A stretch of 44,534 bases of DNA from Myxococcales bacterium (GCA_012517325.1 JAAYVF010000044.1:1-44534); one strand, 5' to 3'. Shown: positions 14,486 to 23,516, counted from the stretch's first letter. Notes: generated by a model from the sequence alone, not told the origin. Numbers and translations: made by a program.

Positions 14486-17400
14486 TCAGTTGGCGGCGGC
14501 CCCGTCGTTGGTGAATTGCACGCTGACGAGCTTCGAGACGCCTTTTTCCTGCATGGTGACGCCGAACAGGCTGTCGGCCACTTCCATCGTCGTCTTGTTG
14601 TGGGTGATCAGCAACACCTGGCTGTGGTTCGCCATCTGCTGCACCAGTTTGTTGAAGCGGGTGACGTTGGCGTCGTCGAGCGGGGCGTCCACCTCGTCCA
14701 GCAGGCAGAAGGGGCTGGGTTTGATCAGGAAGATGGAGAAGATCAGCCCGATCGAGGCCAGCGCCTTCTCGCCGCCGGAGAGCAGATTGACGTTGGTCAG
14801 CTTTTTGCCCGGCGGCCGGATCACGATGTCCAGGCCGGATTCGAGCGGATTGGTCGGCTCGGTCAAAATGAGCTGGGCGCTGCCGCCGCCGAACAGCAGC
14901 GGAATGACCTCGCCGAATTTGTGGTTGACGAGGTTGAAGGTTTCCTCGAACCGCTCCTTGCTGGTCTTGTTGATTTTGGCGATCGCCTGTTTCAATTCGT
15001 CGATCGCGTTTTCCAGATCCTGCTTCTGCGTCTCGTAGTGGTCGTAACGCGTCTTCTGCTCGTTGTATTCCTCGACCGCGTTCGGATTGACCTCGCCCAT
15101 CTGCTGAATGCGCTGATTGATCTCCTGCGCCCGGTTGCGCAAGGCCTCGGTGTCCATCTCGGCCTCGTCGGCCGGTTCGGGCAGGGTGTCGAGCTCGATC
15201 TGGTATTTTTCCCGCAGCCGCTCGGCGACGTGCTCGCGCTTCATGGCGATCTGCGACGCGGTCAGTTCGGCCGAGTGGATCTCTCGCGCGTGGCTTTCCA
15301 GGTCGCGGCGCAGCATCTTGATGACGTTTTCGCTCTGGTTGACCCGGGCGATTTTTTCGTCGACGCCCTCGCGCACCTGCACCGCTTCCCGCTCGGCCGC
15401 CTCGAGATGGGTGATCTTCTCGCCGATGCTTTGGGTGAAGACGGCGATTTTTTCGCGGTGGCGCAACTGTGTTTCGCGCGCTTGCTCGACCTGTTCGTTG
15501 CGCCGGGCCACGAGAGCGGCGGCTTCGTCCTTCGCGTGCAGGCGGTTGGCGCGGTAGTTTTCGGTGTTGTGGGTTTCCTGCCGCAGGTTGTTCACCGCCA
15601 GCAGGGATTCGGTGACGGCTTTCTGGTGGCTGTCGATTTCGCTGGCGAGCGCCTTCTGGGCGGCGGTTTTTTCGTCGGCGGCGTGGCGCGCCGCGGCGAG
15701 CGCCTGGTCGACCTCGCCCAATTCGCGCTCCTCGGCGGCGTGGCGTTTTTCCAGTTCGGCCAGTTCCTCGGCCAGGCGCGCGGCCTGTTGCTGCAAGCCG
15801 GCTTTTTCTGTCTGCAGGCGTTCGATTTCCTGCTGCCGCCGCCGCGATTCGCCGGCGGTTTCCGACAGGGCGATCCGGTTGTCGTCGAGCGCCTGCTGGT
15901 TTTGGGCGATGACCTCCTGCAGGCGGCTGATCATGCCTTCGCTGGCATAGTAGTCGCCCTCGGCTTTTTTCAGCAGGGCAGCCAGTTCCTCGGCCTTGGC
16001 CGACAGTTCGGCGATTTCCCGTTTTTTCTGCAAGATGCCGCTGGTCACCGCGTCCACCTGGCCGCCGGTGATCGTGCCGGTGTCGTCGACCAGTTCGCCG
16101 TCGAGGGTGACGAACGAACCGGTGTAGCCGTTTTCCTTGTGCAGCCGGATGGCCGCGTCGAGGTTTTCCACCACTAGCACATTGGCCAGCAGCACCTCGG
16201 CGACCTGGCGGTATTCGGGCTCCAGTTCGACGTGATTGACCAGACAGCCGAGGGTCTGGCCGATGGTCTTTTCGGGGTAGTCGATCTTGGCCGGCAGGCG
16301 CGGTTCGAGCGGCACGAAGCTGCCGCGGCCCGCCTTTTCGGTTTTGAGGTAATCGGCGGCCGTGTGCCCGGCTTCCTGGTCGGTGACCAGGACGGCCTGC
16401 AGGCGTTCGCCGAGGACGGCTTCGAGTGCGGTTTCGAACCGGGCCGGCACGCTGATTTTTTCGGCCAGCACACCCAGGATTTCCTTGCGCGTGCCGTTCA
16501 GCCCGCCGGAACCCTGCCGCACCGCTTCCATGATTTTGCGGACGCCGTACTGATAGCCTTCGAGGTTGCGCCGCATTTCCTCCAGGCTTTCCAGGCGGAC
16601 GCGGGTTTTGTCGTGGGCTTCTTTCGCCTCGTTGAAGGCCTTCTTTTTACCCTCGGCGGTCTGCCGGATATTCGCGAGCCGGGTCCGTTTGTCGCCCAGG
16701 TCGCTTTCCAGCTTGCCGCGTTCCTCCTGCAGCGCCGCCAGTTTGGCGCGCAGGGCTTCGCCGTCGGCCAGGGTCTTGCCGAGCAGTTCCTCGTTAGCCG
16801 CCGCGCGGGCCTGGTTTTGCTCGATTTGCCGCTGCCGTGCGGCGCGGTTGTCCTGGTGGTTCTGCACGGCCTGCCGGAGCGAGGCCTGCCGGCCGGCGAG
16901 GCGCAGCAGTTCGTTGCGCGCGCTTTCGGCCACGCGGTCCAAATCCTGGCGGCGCGCCTGGGCGCCTTGCAGTATTTCCTGGTTGCGGGCGAGCGTCGCC
17001 CTCGCTTCCGTGGCGGCCGTTTGCAGGTCGGCAATTTTTTCGACGGTCGCCGCGACTTCCTGATCCATCAGGCCCATGCGCTCGCGCGCGGCCTCGATTT
17101 CCTCGCGCCAGAGGCCGATCTGCGCCTCGAGGTGCTCGATGTCGCGCGACAACAGATCGCGCTGCGACTCGTCGGCCCGCACGGTTTCGCGCAACCGGGC
17201 GACTTTTTCGGCGGCGAGGTTGATCGCCTTTTCGTGCTCCAGCACGTCCAGCCGCAGCTTGGTGAGCTGGGTTTCCTCCACCTCGAGCTGGGTGGTGGCC
17301 TGCAATTGCATGTCGCCCAGGTGCTTGATGTTCGCCAGGGTCTGCTCGGCCTGCCGCGCCAGCAAGACTTTTTCGCGGCCGGCCAGTTCGACGTCGAGTT

Positions 17401-18079
17401 CTTGCAGTTCGGCCTTGAGTTCGTGGTAGCGCTCGGCCTTGGCCGCCTGCCGCTGGAGGCTGGTCAGGGTGCGTTTGATCTCGAAAATGACGTCGCTGAC
17501 CCGCGCCAGGTTGGTTTGGGTGGCCTCGATCTTGCGCAGCGCCTCCTCGCGTTTGACGCGATATTTACTGATGCCCGCCGCTTCCTCGATCAGAATCCGC
17601 CGTTCGAGGGGCTTGGCGGAAATGACCTTGGCGATCTGGCCTTGTTCGATGATCGAGTAGGCGCGCGAGCCGATGCCGGTGTCGAGGAACAGGTCGACGA
17701 TGTCCTTCAGGCGGCAGACGCGTTTGTTGATCAGGTATTCGGACTCGCCCGACCGATACAGCCGGCGGGTGACCTGGATTTCGCTCATCCCTTCGTAGCC
17801 GGACGGGGTGATGCCGTCCTCGCAGGAAAAAATGACGGAAACCTGAGCCATTCCCATCGGTTTGCGGGTGTCGGAACCGTTGAAAATGACGTCCTGCATT
17901 TCGCCGCCGCGCAGGCTTTTGGCGCTCATTTCGCCCATCACCCAGCGAATGGCGTCGACGATGTTGCTTTTACCGCAGCCGTTGGGCCCGACGATCGAAC
18001 TGATCCCGTCGTCGAAAGTGAAGCGGGTTTTATCGACGAACGATTTAAAACCGACTAATTCCAGGTCTTTAATTCGCAT
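14486..18079 (-). CDS. smc: SMC, chromosome segregation ATPase
   Basis: Full-length bacterial SMC of 1197 residues that entraps DNA and organises the chromosome with ScpAB. Walker A GPNGCGKS is at 31-38, followed by long coiled-coil arms (about 170-500 and 680-1010) and a hinge near 510-670. The C-terminal head has LSGGEKALAS at 1100 and Walker B CLLDEVDAPLDDAN near 1125. The QxGQ-loop region IIEQGQIAKVI is near residue 145. ATG at 18079 begins the classic MRIKDLELVGFKSF. scpA and scpB are not in the window. It is the chromosomal type, not a defence-type SMC. Confidence 0.97.
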   Translation of the reverse strand: MRIKDLELVGFKSFVDKTRFTFDDGISSIVGPNGCGKSNIVDAIRWVMGEMSAKSLRGGEMQDVIFNGSDTRKPMGMAQVSVIFSCEDGITPSGYEGMSEIQVTRRLYRSGESEYLINKRVCRLKDIVDLFLDTGIGSRAYSIIEQGQIAKVISAKPLERRILIEEAAGISKYRVKREEALRKIEATQTNLARVSDVIFEIKRTLTSLQRQAAKAERYHELKAELQELDVELAGREKVLLARQAEQTLANIKHLGDMQLQATTQLEVEETQLTKLRLDVLEHEKAINLAAEKVARLRETVRADESQRDLLSRDIEHLEAQIGLWREEIEAARERMGLMDQEVAATVEKIADLQTAATEARATLARNQEILQGAQARRQDLDRVAESARNELLRLAGRQASLRQAVQNHQDNRAARQRQIEQNQARAAANEELLGKTLADGEALRAKLAALQEERGKLESDLGDKRTRLANIRQTAEGKKKAFNEAKEAHDKTRVRLESLEEMRRNLEGYQYGVRKIMEAVRQGSGGLNGTRKEILGVLAEKISVPARFETALEAVLGERLQAVLVTDQEAGHTAADYLKTEKAGRGSFVPLEPRLPAKIDYPEKTIGQTLGCLVNHVELEPEYRQVAEVLLANVLVVENLDAAIRLHKENGYTGSFVTLDGELVDDTGTITGGQVDAVTSGILQKKREIAELSAKAEELAALLKKAEGDYYASEGMISRLQEVIAQNQQALDDNRIALSETAGESRRRQQEIERLQTEKAGLQQQAARLAEELAELEKRHAAEERELGEVDQALAAARHAADEKTAAQKALASEIDSHQKAVTESLLAVNNLRQETHNTENYRANRLHAKDEAAALVARRNEQVEQARETQLRHREKIAVFTQSIGEKITHLEAAEREAVQVREGVDEKIARVNQSENVIKMLRRDLESHAREIHSAELTASQIAMKREHVAERLREKYQIELDTLPEPADEAEMDTEALRNRAQEINQRIQQMGEVNPNAVEEYNEQKTRYDHYETQKQDLENAIDELKQAIAKINKTSKERFEETFNLVNHKFGEVIPLLFGGGSAQLILTEPTNPLESGLDIVIRPPGKKLTNVNLLSGGEKALASIGLIFSIFLIKPSPFCLLDEVDAPLDDANVTRFNKLVQQMANHSQVLLITHNKTTMEVADSLFGVTMQEKGVSKLVSVQFTNDGAAAN

Positions 18080-18107
18080 TCAAATTGTCCCCAGCTGAAA
18101 CCCCGAA

Positions 18108-18151
18108 GGTGTGCCGGCCCATTTCCTAGCACACCGAACGATGCAAGTCAA
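18108..18151 (-). promoter_or_regulatory. smc promoter region with GGTGTGC/GCACACC inverted repeat
   Basis: On the minus strand TTGACT (18151-18146) is followed after 17 nt by TAGGAA (18128-18123). A 7-nt inverted repeat, GGTGTGC (18108-18114) and GCACACC (18129-18135), overlaps the spacer and start region. A third GGTGTGC lies at 18204-18210 next to an imperfect palindrome, GCACCA to TGGTGTGC. The arrangement resembles an operator, but no regulator is identified. Confidence 0.45.
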
Positions 18152-18350
18152 AGAAAAATCGCTAATAGTTGATGCGTCTTTTACTTGGTGCACCATATAT
18201 TGTGGTGTGCGGCCTTTTTCGTCAAGGTGTTAAAGTGATTGCAAATAAAGGAGGATTTTTATTGGAGCGTCTTTAATAATTTTCCTTTTCTCCCTTTCCA
18301 TATTATCATGATGCTGAATTATGTTGGGGCAAATAATTCTTGACTTTATT
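18152..18350. other. AT-rich intergenic DNA before the DUF3800 unit
   Basis: No convincing gene is seen. Base composition changes abruptly to AT-rich from about 18150, marking the left part of an accessory insert that includes the RNA and the DUF3800 gene. No direct repeats or integrase were found at its edges. Confidence 0.5.
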
Positions 18351-18356
18351 TATAAT
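18351..18356 (+). promoter_or_regulatory. Consensus -10 box for the structured RNA
   Basis: A perfect TATAAT lies about 19 nt upstream of the first helix of the RNA. No good -35 is found at 16-18 nt, but TTGACT occurs just upstream at 18340-18345. Transcription would begin near 18362. Confidence 0.45.
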
Positions 18357-18361
18357 AATGG

Positions 18362-18447
18362 GCATTAATAAATCAGCGACTAGAGACGGGGACGCGATGC
18401 GACCCCTCCGGAGCCATCAGGCTTCGCTCTAGACGCTTTTTTTTTTT
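18362..18447 (+). ncRNA. Three-way-junction RNA upstream of the DUF3800 gene
   Basis: The sequence folds by eye into three helices. Helix 1 pairs 18375-18385 with 18427-18437 (ten pairs, one A-A mismatch). Helix 2 pairs GGGG and CGC (18388-18395) with GCG and CCCC (18399-18406), again with an A-A mismatch and a GAT loop. Helix 3 pairs CGGAGCC (18409-18415) with GGCTTCG (18420-18426) around ATCA. Eleven T follow directly, so helix 1 can act as terminator stem. Published comparative genomics reported several structured RNA motifs next to DUF3800 genes; this is likely one of that kind. It ends 14 nt before the gene start, so it is either a separate small RNA or an attenuator. Confidence 0.75.
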
Positions 18448-18461
18448 AATGGAGCAAGAGG

Positions 18462-19343
18462 ATGTATTTTCTCTATGTGGATGAATCGGGAATCGAGGAT
18501 TTAACGGGCGGGACAAATCATTTCATTTTAATTGGACTGGCGATTCCAGCCGAGAAATGGAAAAGTTTGGACCTGAACTTGCTTCAGATAAAACAAAAAT
18601 ATCAGTTGGAAAATCAGGAAATCCATACGGCTTGGATGGCCCGGCGGTATGTCGAACAAAGCAATCTTGCCGATTTCGGAAAATTATCCTGGAATGAGAG
18701 ACGAATGGAGGTGGAAAGGAATATTCGAAAAAGGGCCGGACAAATCGGCATCCAGGGAAATCAGAAAAAAATAAAAAATTATCGAAAAGAAGTGAGTAAA
18801 ATACGGCCCTATATCCACCTTACCTTTGATGAAAGAAAAAAATGTTTGATCGATCTGGCGGCTGAATTGGGCAGATGGGGATATCTTCGGCTTTTCGCGG
18901 AAGCGATTTCAAAACCGCATTTTACCATTCAAGGAAATCAGCCGTATGAAATCGCTTTTGAACAAGTTCTTACCAGGTTTCAGGCCTTCTTGGCCGCTTT
19001 CGACGAAAAGGGGATAGTCATTCAGGATAATAATTCCACTGTGGCGCCTCGCCTAAACCAATTGATGAGAAAATTTCATCGCTCCGGAACTTTTTTTCGG
19101 ATGATCGATAACATTATTGAAACGCCCTTTTTTGTCGATAGCTGCCTGACCAGTATGATTCAAATGGCCGACCTTTGTGCCTACGCCCTGCGCAGGTATA
19201 TTGAAAAGGATGAAAAATATTTATGGGAATTAGTGGAAAATCGCATCGATCGAAAAGATGGCATTGCCGTCGGAATCAGACATTTTACCGGTAAAAGGCC
19301 CTGTCAATGCTCCATCTGTCAATCGCATGGACGCTATCTGTAA
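18462..19343 (+). CDS. DUF3800 family protein
   Basis: The 293-residue protein begins MYFLYVDESGIED, the YVDESG motif that marks DUF3800. It has a conserved C-terminal segment VDSCLTSMIQMADLCAYALRRY, where the Asp residues fit the proposed RNase H-like acidic cluster of the family. The last residues hold CQCSICQSHG, possibly a metal site. The biochemical role of the family is not established; members often sit in mobile or defence-rich regions. The DNA is clearly AT-rich against its neighbours, which points to horizontal transfer. GGAG lies 8 nt before the ATG, and the structured RNA and its T tract are immediately upstream. Confidence 0.88.
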   Translation: MYFLYVDESGIEDLTGGTNHFILIGLAIPAEKWKSLDLNLLQIKQKYQLENQEIHTAWMARRYVEQSNLADFGKLSWNERRMEVERNIRKRAGQIGIQGNQKKIKNYRKEVSKIRPYIHLTFDERKKCLIDLAAELGRWGYLRLFAEAISKPHFTIQGNQPYEIAFEQVLTRFQAFLAAFDEKGIVIQDNNSTVAPRLNQLMRKFHRSGTFFRMIDNIIETPFFVDSCLTSMIQMADLCAYALRRYIEKDEKYLWELVENRIDRKDGIAVGIRHFTGKRPCQCSICQSHGRYL

Positions 19344-19349
19344 TAGATT

Positions 19350-19368
19350 CCGGTAAGAATGTTACCGG
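19350..19368 (+). terminator. Hairpin after the DUF3800 gene
   Basis: Arms CCGGTAA and TTACCGG pair perfectly around GAATG, 7 nt after the stop codon. No T tract follows, so termination is uncertain. Confidence 0.4.
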
Positions 19369-19405
19369 CTGGAATGATCCGATCAATCAAGCGAGACATC
19401 CGAGA

Positions 19406-20596
19406 TTATTCGCCGGCTTTCGCCGCCGGCAGGCCCAGGCCCAGAATCAGTGCCGCCAGCCCGGCGAAACCCGCGCCCAGTCCTAGCGCGACCGGCGCCC
19501 CGTACGCCTTCCAGAGAAAACCCGCCGCGACCGACGCGGGCAGCGACGCGATGCCGATGCTCAGGTGATAGAACCCGAAGCCCCGGCCGCGCAACCGCGG
19601 GGGAATCAGGTCGGCGGTCAGGGCTTTTTCGGCGCCCTCGGTCAGCCCATAGAAAAGGCCGTAAAACACGAACAGCGGCCAGATCTGCCAGGCCTGGTTC
19701 GCCAGCGCGAACCCGAGGTAGGCCAGCGCGTAAACGGCCCAGCCCAGCAGGATCGTCGCCTTGCGCCCGATCCGATCCGACAGCGCGCCGCCCGGCGTTG
19801 AAAACAGGCTCTTGGCGAGGTGCAGCACGATCCAGAGCAGTGGCGCCAGCGCGACGGGCATCCCGAGTTCCTGCGCGTGCAGGACGAGAAACACATCGCT
19901 CGAGTTCCCCAGTGTGAAGATCATCATCGACAGCAGAAAAACGACGAAGGGCCGGTTTTTCTCCCGGTCGGGGGCGGGGCTAGCGGCGACCGGCGCGTTG
20001 GCCTTGGGCACGGCGGCTGGCTCGCGCACGGCGAAAACGACCAAGAGAATCGTCGCCAGGCTGGGAATCGCCGACCAGAGGAAAACCGTCCGCAGATCGA
20101 GGCGCCCCAGGTTCAACAAAGCCAACGCCGCCAGCGGGCCGAGCACCGCGCCGGCATGGTCCATCGCCCGGTGGAAGCCGAACGCCTTGCCGCGCATTTC
20201 CGGCGTCGTGGATTCGGCCAGCAAGGCGTCGCGCGGCGAAGTGCGAATGCCCTTGCCGACGCGGTCGAAGGCGCGCAGCGCCACGATGTGCCAACCGGCC
20301 GTCGCCAGGGCGATGAACGGCCGCAACAGCGAACTGAGCGTGTAGCCGGCCACCGCCAGCGGCTTGCGCCGGCGCACCTTGTCCGACCACCAGCCCGACA
20401 GGTACTTGAGCACCGAGGCCACCGTCTCCGCCAGGCCCTCCATGATGCCCAACACTTCCGGGCCCAAACCGAGCACGGAAGTGACGAACGCCGGCAGCAG
20501 CGGAAAAATCATTTCGCTGGCCGAATCGTTGAGCAGGCTGACCAGCCCCAGCGCTTTGACCTGGCGCGGCAGGCGTTGTTTTTCGGGCACGGGCAT
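19406..20596 (-). CDS. Major facilitator superfamily transporter
   Basis: A 396-residue inner-membrane protein with about 12 hydrophobic segments. The MFS loop motif appears twice, as GWWSDKVRRRKP after helix 2 and GGALSDRIGRKATIL in the second half. The region FDRVGKGIRTSPRDALLAES is typical of a drug/metabolite MFS subgroup related to bicyclomycin- or fosmidomycin-resistance-like proteins. The substrate is not predictable. The ATG at 20596 follows GGAGG by 6 nt; longer forms lack a ribosome site. It diverges from the MsrB-MsrA gene. Confidence 0.85.
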   Translation of the reverse strand: MPVPEKQRLPRQVKALGLVSLLNDSASEMIFPLLPAFVTSVLGLGPEVLGIMEGLAETVASVLKYLSGWWSDKVRRRKPLAVAGYTLSSLLRPFIALATAGWHIVALRAFDRVGKGIRTSPRDALLAESTTPEMRGKAFGFHRAMDHAGAVLGPLAALALLNLGRLDLRTVFLWSAIPSLATILLVVFAVREPAAVPKANAPVAASPAPDREKNRPFVVFLLSMMIFTLGNSSDVFLVLHAQELGMPVALAPLLWIVLHLAKSLFSTPGGALSDRIGRKATILLGWAVYALAYLGFALANQAWQIWPLFVFYGLFYGLTEGAEKALTADLIPPRLRGRGFGFYHLSIGIASLPASVAAGFLWKAYGAPVALGLGAGFAGLAALILGLGLPAAKAGE

Positions 20597-20681
20597 CGAA
20601 AGCCTCCCTTTCGGTGATGATCGCGAGACGCAAATCATAAGCCGGTCACGAAGGTTTGAAAATCGAAGCGGCATCGTTTCA

Positions 20682-20710
20682 TTGCGCTTATCAGGAACGA
20701 TTCTTATATT
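20682..20710 (+). promoter_or_regulatory. Promoter of the msrBA gene
   Basis: TTGCGC (20682-20687) and TATATT (20705-20710) are 17 nt apart and lie 46 nt before the start codon. The pattern matches the promoter at 13578-13606. Confidence 0.6.
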
Positions 20711-20756
20711 TATCCAACGACCGTATCAGGCGGTCGCAAAAGACGAGGTGATTGTC

Positions 20757-21722
20757 ATGCCCCGGCGGGTATGGTTGTTATGGATCGTGCTGCTGCTGCC
20801 GCTCTTGGCCGGCGCCTGCGGCAAAATGAAGGAAAGCAAACCGATGGATCCGAACTGGAAAAAACTGACTTCGCGGGAAGAGCGGGTGATCGTCGGCAAA
20901 TGCACCGAAGCGCCGTTCAGCGGCGAGTTCTGGGATCACCACGCGGACGGCACCTACACCTGCAAGCGCTGCGGCACGCCGCTGTTTTCATCCGGGGCGA
21001 AATTCGATTCGGGCACCGGCTGGCCGAGCTTCGATCAGGCCTTGCCGGGCGCGATCAAGGAAATCCCCGACCCGGACGGCATTCGCACCGAGATCGTCTG
21101 CGCCAATTGCGGGGCGCATTTGGGCCACATCTTCCGCGGCGAAGGCTTCACCCCCGCCGACGCCCGGTTCTGCGTCAACTCGGTTTCGATCGATTTCGCC
21201 GCGAAAAATGCCGAACCCGCGGCGACGGCCGACGGGACGGCGACCGCCTATTTCGCCGGCGGCTGCTTTTGGGGTGTCGAATACCATTTCGAAGCCGTGC
21301 CGGGCGTGATTCGCGCCGAATCGGGTTACCTGGGCGGCCACGTGAATGCGCCGACCTATCGCCAGGTCTGCGCGGGCGACACCGGCCACGCCGAAACGGT
21401 GCGTGTCACCTATGATCCCAAGCGCGTCAGTTACGAGACGCTGGCGCGGCTGTTTTTCGAGATCCACGATCCGACCCAGGTCGATCGCCAGGGGCCCGAC
21501 CGGGGCAAGCAGTATCGTTCGGTGGTTTTCGTGAACAACGACGAGGAAAGGCGGATCGTCGAGAAACTGATCGGCTTGTTGACCGCCAAGGGCTATCGGG
21601 TGGCGACGAAAATCAAGCCCGCCGGAACGTTCTGGCCCGCCGAGGATTACCACCAGGACTATTACGAGAAAAAAGGCGGCGAGCCCTACTGCCACGTTCG
21701 GGAGAAACGGTTCGACGATTGA
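20757..21722 (+). CDS. msrBA: MsrB-MsrA bifunctional methionine sulfoxide reductase lipoprotein
   Basis: The 321-residue protein repairs both forms of oxidised methionine. A signal peptide with lipobox AGAC (Cys21) places it in the cell envelope. The MsrB domain (about 33-148) has zinc ligands C69/C72 and C115/C118 and catalytic Cys139 in RFCVNS. The MsrA domain (about 163-315) has catalytic Cys170 in GGCFWG. The order is B then A, the reverse of the PilB-type fusions. The ATG at 20757 has GAGG upstream; an open frame extending upstream to 20364 lacks coding signs. The stop lies 6 nt from the convergent gene's stop. Confidence 0.93.
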   Translation: MPRRVWLLWIVLLLPLLAGACGKMKESKPMDPNWKKLTSREERVIVGKCTEAPFSGEFWDHHADGTYTCKRCGTPLFSSGAKFDSGTGWPSFDQALPGAIKEIPDPDGIRTEIVCANCGAHLGHIFRGEGFTPADARFCVNSVSIDFAAKNAEPAATADGTATAYFAGGCFWGVEYHFEAVPGVIRAESGYLGGHVNAPTYRQVCAGDTGHAETVRVTYDPKRVSYETLARLFFEIHDPTQVDRQGPDRGKQYRSVVFVNNDEERRIVEKLIGLLTAKGYRVATKIKPAGTFWPAEDYHQDYYEKKGGEPYCHVREKRFDD

Positions 21723-21728
21723 CCGCCC

Positions 21729-23516
21729 TCAGCGCGTCCAGCGCCCCAGCCAATAGGCATAGAGGAAATCGACGGCCGGCAGCAGCCGGGTGCCGTCCGA
21801 ACCGCCGTTGACCTCGTACGGATTCGAACGCCAGTAGTAATTGCTCGTCGGCCGCACCTTGATCGGCACCGGCTGCACCGACACCACCTTGTCGCCGCGC
21901 CCCAGGATCGGCATCAGGTCGAGTTCGGTTTCGCCGTCGACGCACAGGCAATGGCCGGCGGCGATTTCGTCCTCGTCGCAATTGACGACCCCGTATTCCC
22001 AGAACGGCGCGACTGGAAAGTCCGCCAGCGTTTCCAGGCCGTGGGCCATCGCCTCGGCGTCGGGTTCGGCGGACATGGTGGTGTAGACGCTGGCGTCGGC
22101 CAGGCTGGCCGCGTAGACGAAATCGAAGAGGCTCTGCTTGATTTCCTTGGCCTGCCGCTGATGCCACATCGGCTTGTCGTAAAGCCGCTCGGCGAGGGTC
22201 AGCTTGACCAGGTTGCGCGAACGCGGCCGGTCGAGGTAGCGATGGGCCAGCCAGGCGCCCTGAAACGCCATGTTGACGCTGCTGTAGTTGGAGATGACCC
22301 ACAGGTCGACGCCGATCTGGTTCTGGCGGGCGATCAGGTCCAGTTGCCGCTGGTCGATCAGCGTGTCGTACAGGTAGGCATCGACTTCCTCGTCCTCGGC
22401 CACGTAGGCCAAAGCGCCCAGGATGCCGATGGCCATCAGCGAGTACATGCCGTTTTTGATCGGCAGCCACGGGATGTAGATGCGGTCGTAGTTGTTTTCG
22501 TTGAGGTAGCCGTGGTAGGTCGTCCGGCCGTCGGCGTCGGGGATTTCCAGGTCGAAGCCGCTTTCGCGCACCACCGACAGGGCGAGGGCCAGTTCGCGCG
22601 CGTAATCCTGCAGGTCGGCCTTCAGGTCGTCGTCGAACGACGGGTCGTCGCGGATCACTTCCCAGACGGCCGCGAAGGCCGCCGCCCAGCCGATGTACTG
22701 GTCGCGGCTGCACGAGTCGACCCAGACGTAGTTCGGATACAGGCCGCCCACCGAATTGTCGGCGCGGTTGGTGCCGTTGTTCTTTTCGGCGGGCAGGGGG
22801 TTGCCTTCCTCGTCGAACAGCGGCGTCGTTTCGATGCCCGGGCCGGGGCCGGGGATGTCGGTGCGCACGTAGCCGCGGGCGATCACGCCGGGGGTGCCGG
22901 TGATCAGGTAGGCGACCTTCAGCGCCTCGATCGCCTTTTGCAGAAAGTCGCGCGCGCGGTCGATGTCCGCTTGCGGATAACCCTCGTCGCGCAACACCCC
23001 GTAACGATAAGCGTCGGCGGCGATGCCGACCCCGGAATAGAGGCCCGCGGTGAACTGCCATTCGGTCACCACGTCGAACGGATCCAGGCCGGTGACGGCC
23101 GCGAAATCCCAACTGTCGGAATTGAGAATGAAGTCCTCGATCAGCGCCCGGTTCGCGGGCTCGTCGAGCGACACCGACACGTCGGCGCTGATGTCCATCC
23201 CGTAGGCGTTGAAGACGTGGAACTGCCGCTCGCGCTGCTCCGCCGCGGCTTCCAGATCCTCGTCGTAACCCGGGTCGTCCGGGCCGGGGATCAGCGACGG
23301 GTGCACGGTATCGTCGTCGTTGTCGTCGTCGGCCGAGTCGTCGTCGTCGTTGTCGTCGTCATCATCGGCGGCGCTGTCGTCGTCGCCGGTCGACTGGTCG
23401 TCGTCGACGCCGGAGGCATCATTGTCATTATCGTCGTCGTCGTCGCAGGCGATCATCGCCGCGAACAAAAAGAGAAGAGCCGCCAACGCCGCGAAGAAAA
23501 CCGCCGTGGTTCGCAT
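21729..23516 (-). CDS. Large Asp-linker lipoprotein of unknown function
   Basis: A 595-residue precursor with lipobox MIAC (Cys24) followed by an Asp/Asn/Ser tract from residue 25 to 69. The rest is a globular, mostly helical domain rich in Trp, Tyr and Leu with segments such as NENNYDRIYIPWLPIKNGMY. The helical pattern could be an alpha/alpha-toroid fold as in glycan-active enzymes, but no catalytic motif is recognised. GGAG lies 6 nt before the ATG at 23516. It converges with msrBA. Outer-membrane or surface display is inferred from the lipobox and acidic linker. Confidence 0.75.
   Translation of the reverse strand: MRTTAVFFAALAALLFLFAAMIACDDDDDNDNDASGVDDDQSTGDDDSAADDDDDNDDDDSADDDNDDDTVHPSLIPGPDDPGYDEDLEAAAEQRERQFHVFNAYGMDISADVSVSLDEPANRALIEDFILNSDSWDFAAVTGLDPFDVVTEWQFTAGLYSGVGIAADAYRYGVLRDEGYPQADIDRARDFLQKAIEALKVAYLITGTPGVIARGYVRTDIPGPGPGIETTPLFDEEGNPLPAEKNNGTNRADNSVGGLYPNYVWVDSCSRDQYIGWAAAFAAVWEVIRDDPSFDDDLKADLQDYARELALALSVVRESGFDLEIPDADGRTTYHGYLNENNYDRIYIPWLPIKNGMYSLMAIGILGALAYVAEDEEVDAYLYDTLIDQRQLDLIARQNQIGVDLWVISNYSSVNMAFQGAWLAHRYLDRPRSRNLVKLTLAERLYDKPMWHQRQAKEIKQSLFDFVYAASLADASVYTTMSAEPDAEAMAHGLETLADFPVAPFWEYGVVNCDEDEIAAGHCLCVDGETELDLMPILGRGDKVVSVQPVPIKVRPTSNYYWRSNPYEVNGGSDGTRLLPAVDFLYAYWLGRWTR

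Noticed and set aside
14459-16177. Long plus-strand open frame opposite smc
   Set aside because: It is the complementary shadow of the GC-rich coiled-coil gene, with no ribosome site and biased composition. Similar shadows opposite most genes (for example 6729-8168 and 16232-18058) were left out.
14486-18079. Defence-type SMC or condensin system near the DUF3800 gene
   Set aside because: Length, N-terminal sequence and hinge fit the housekeeping SMC, and no partner defence genes are present.
18375-18447. tRNA or tRNA-like gene
   Set aside because: The fold has only three helices and no anticodon arm, T-loop consensus or CCA-type end.
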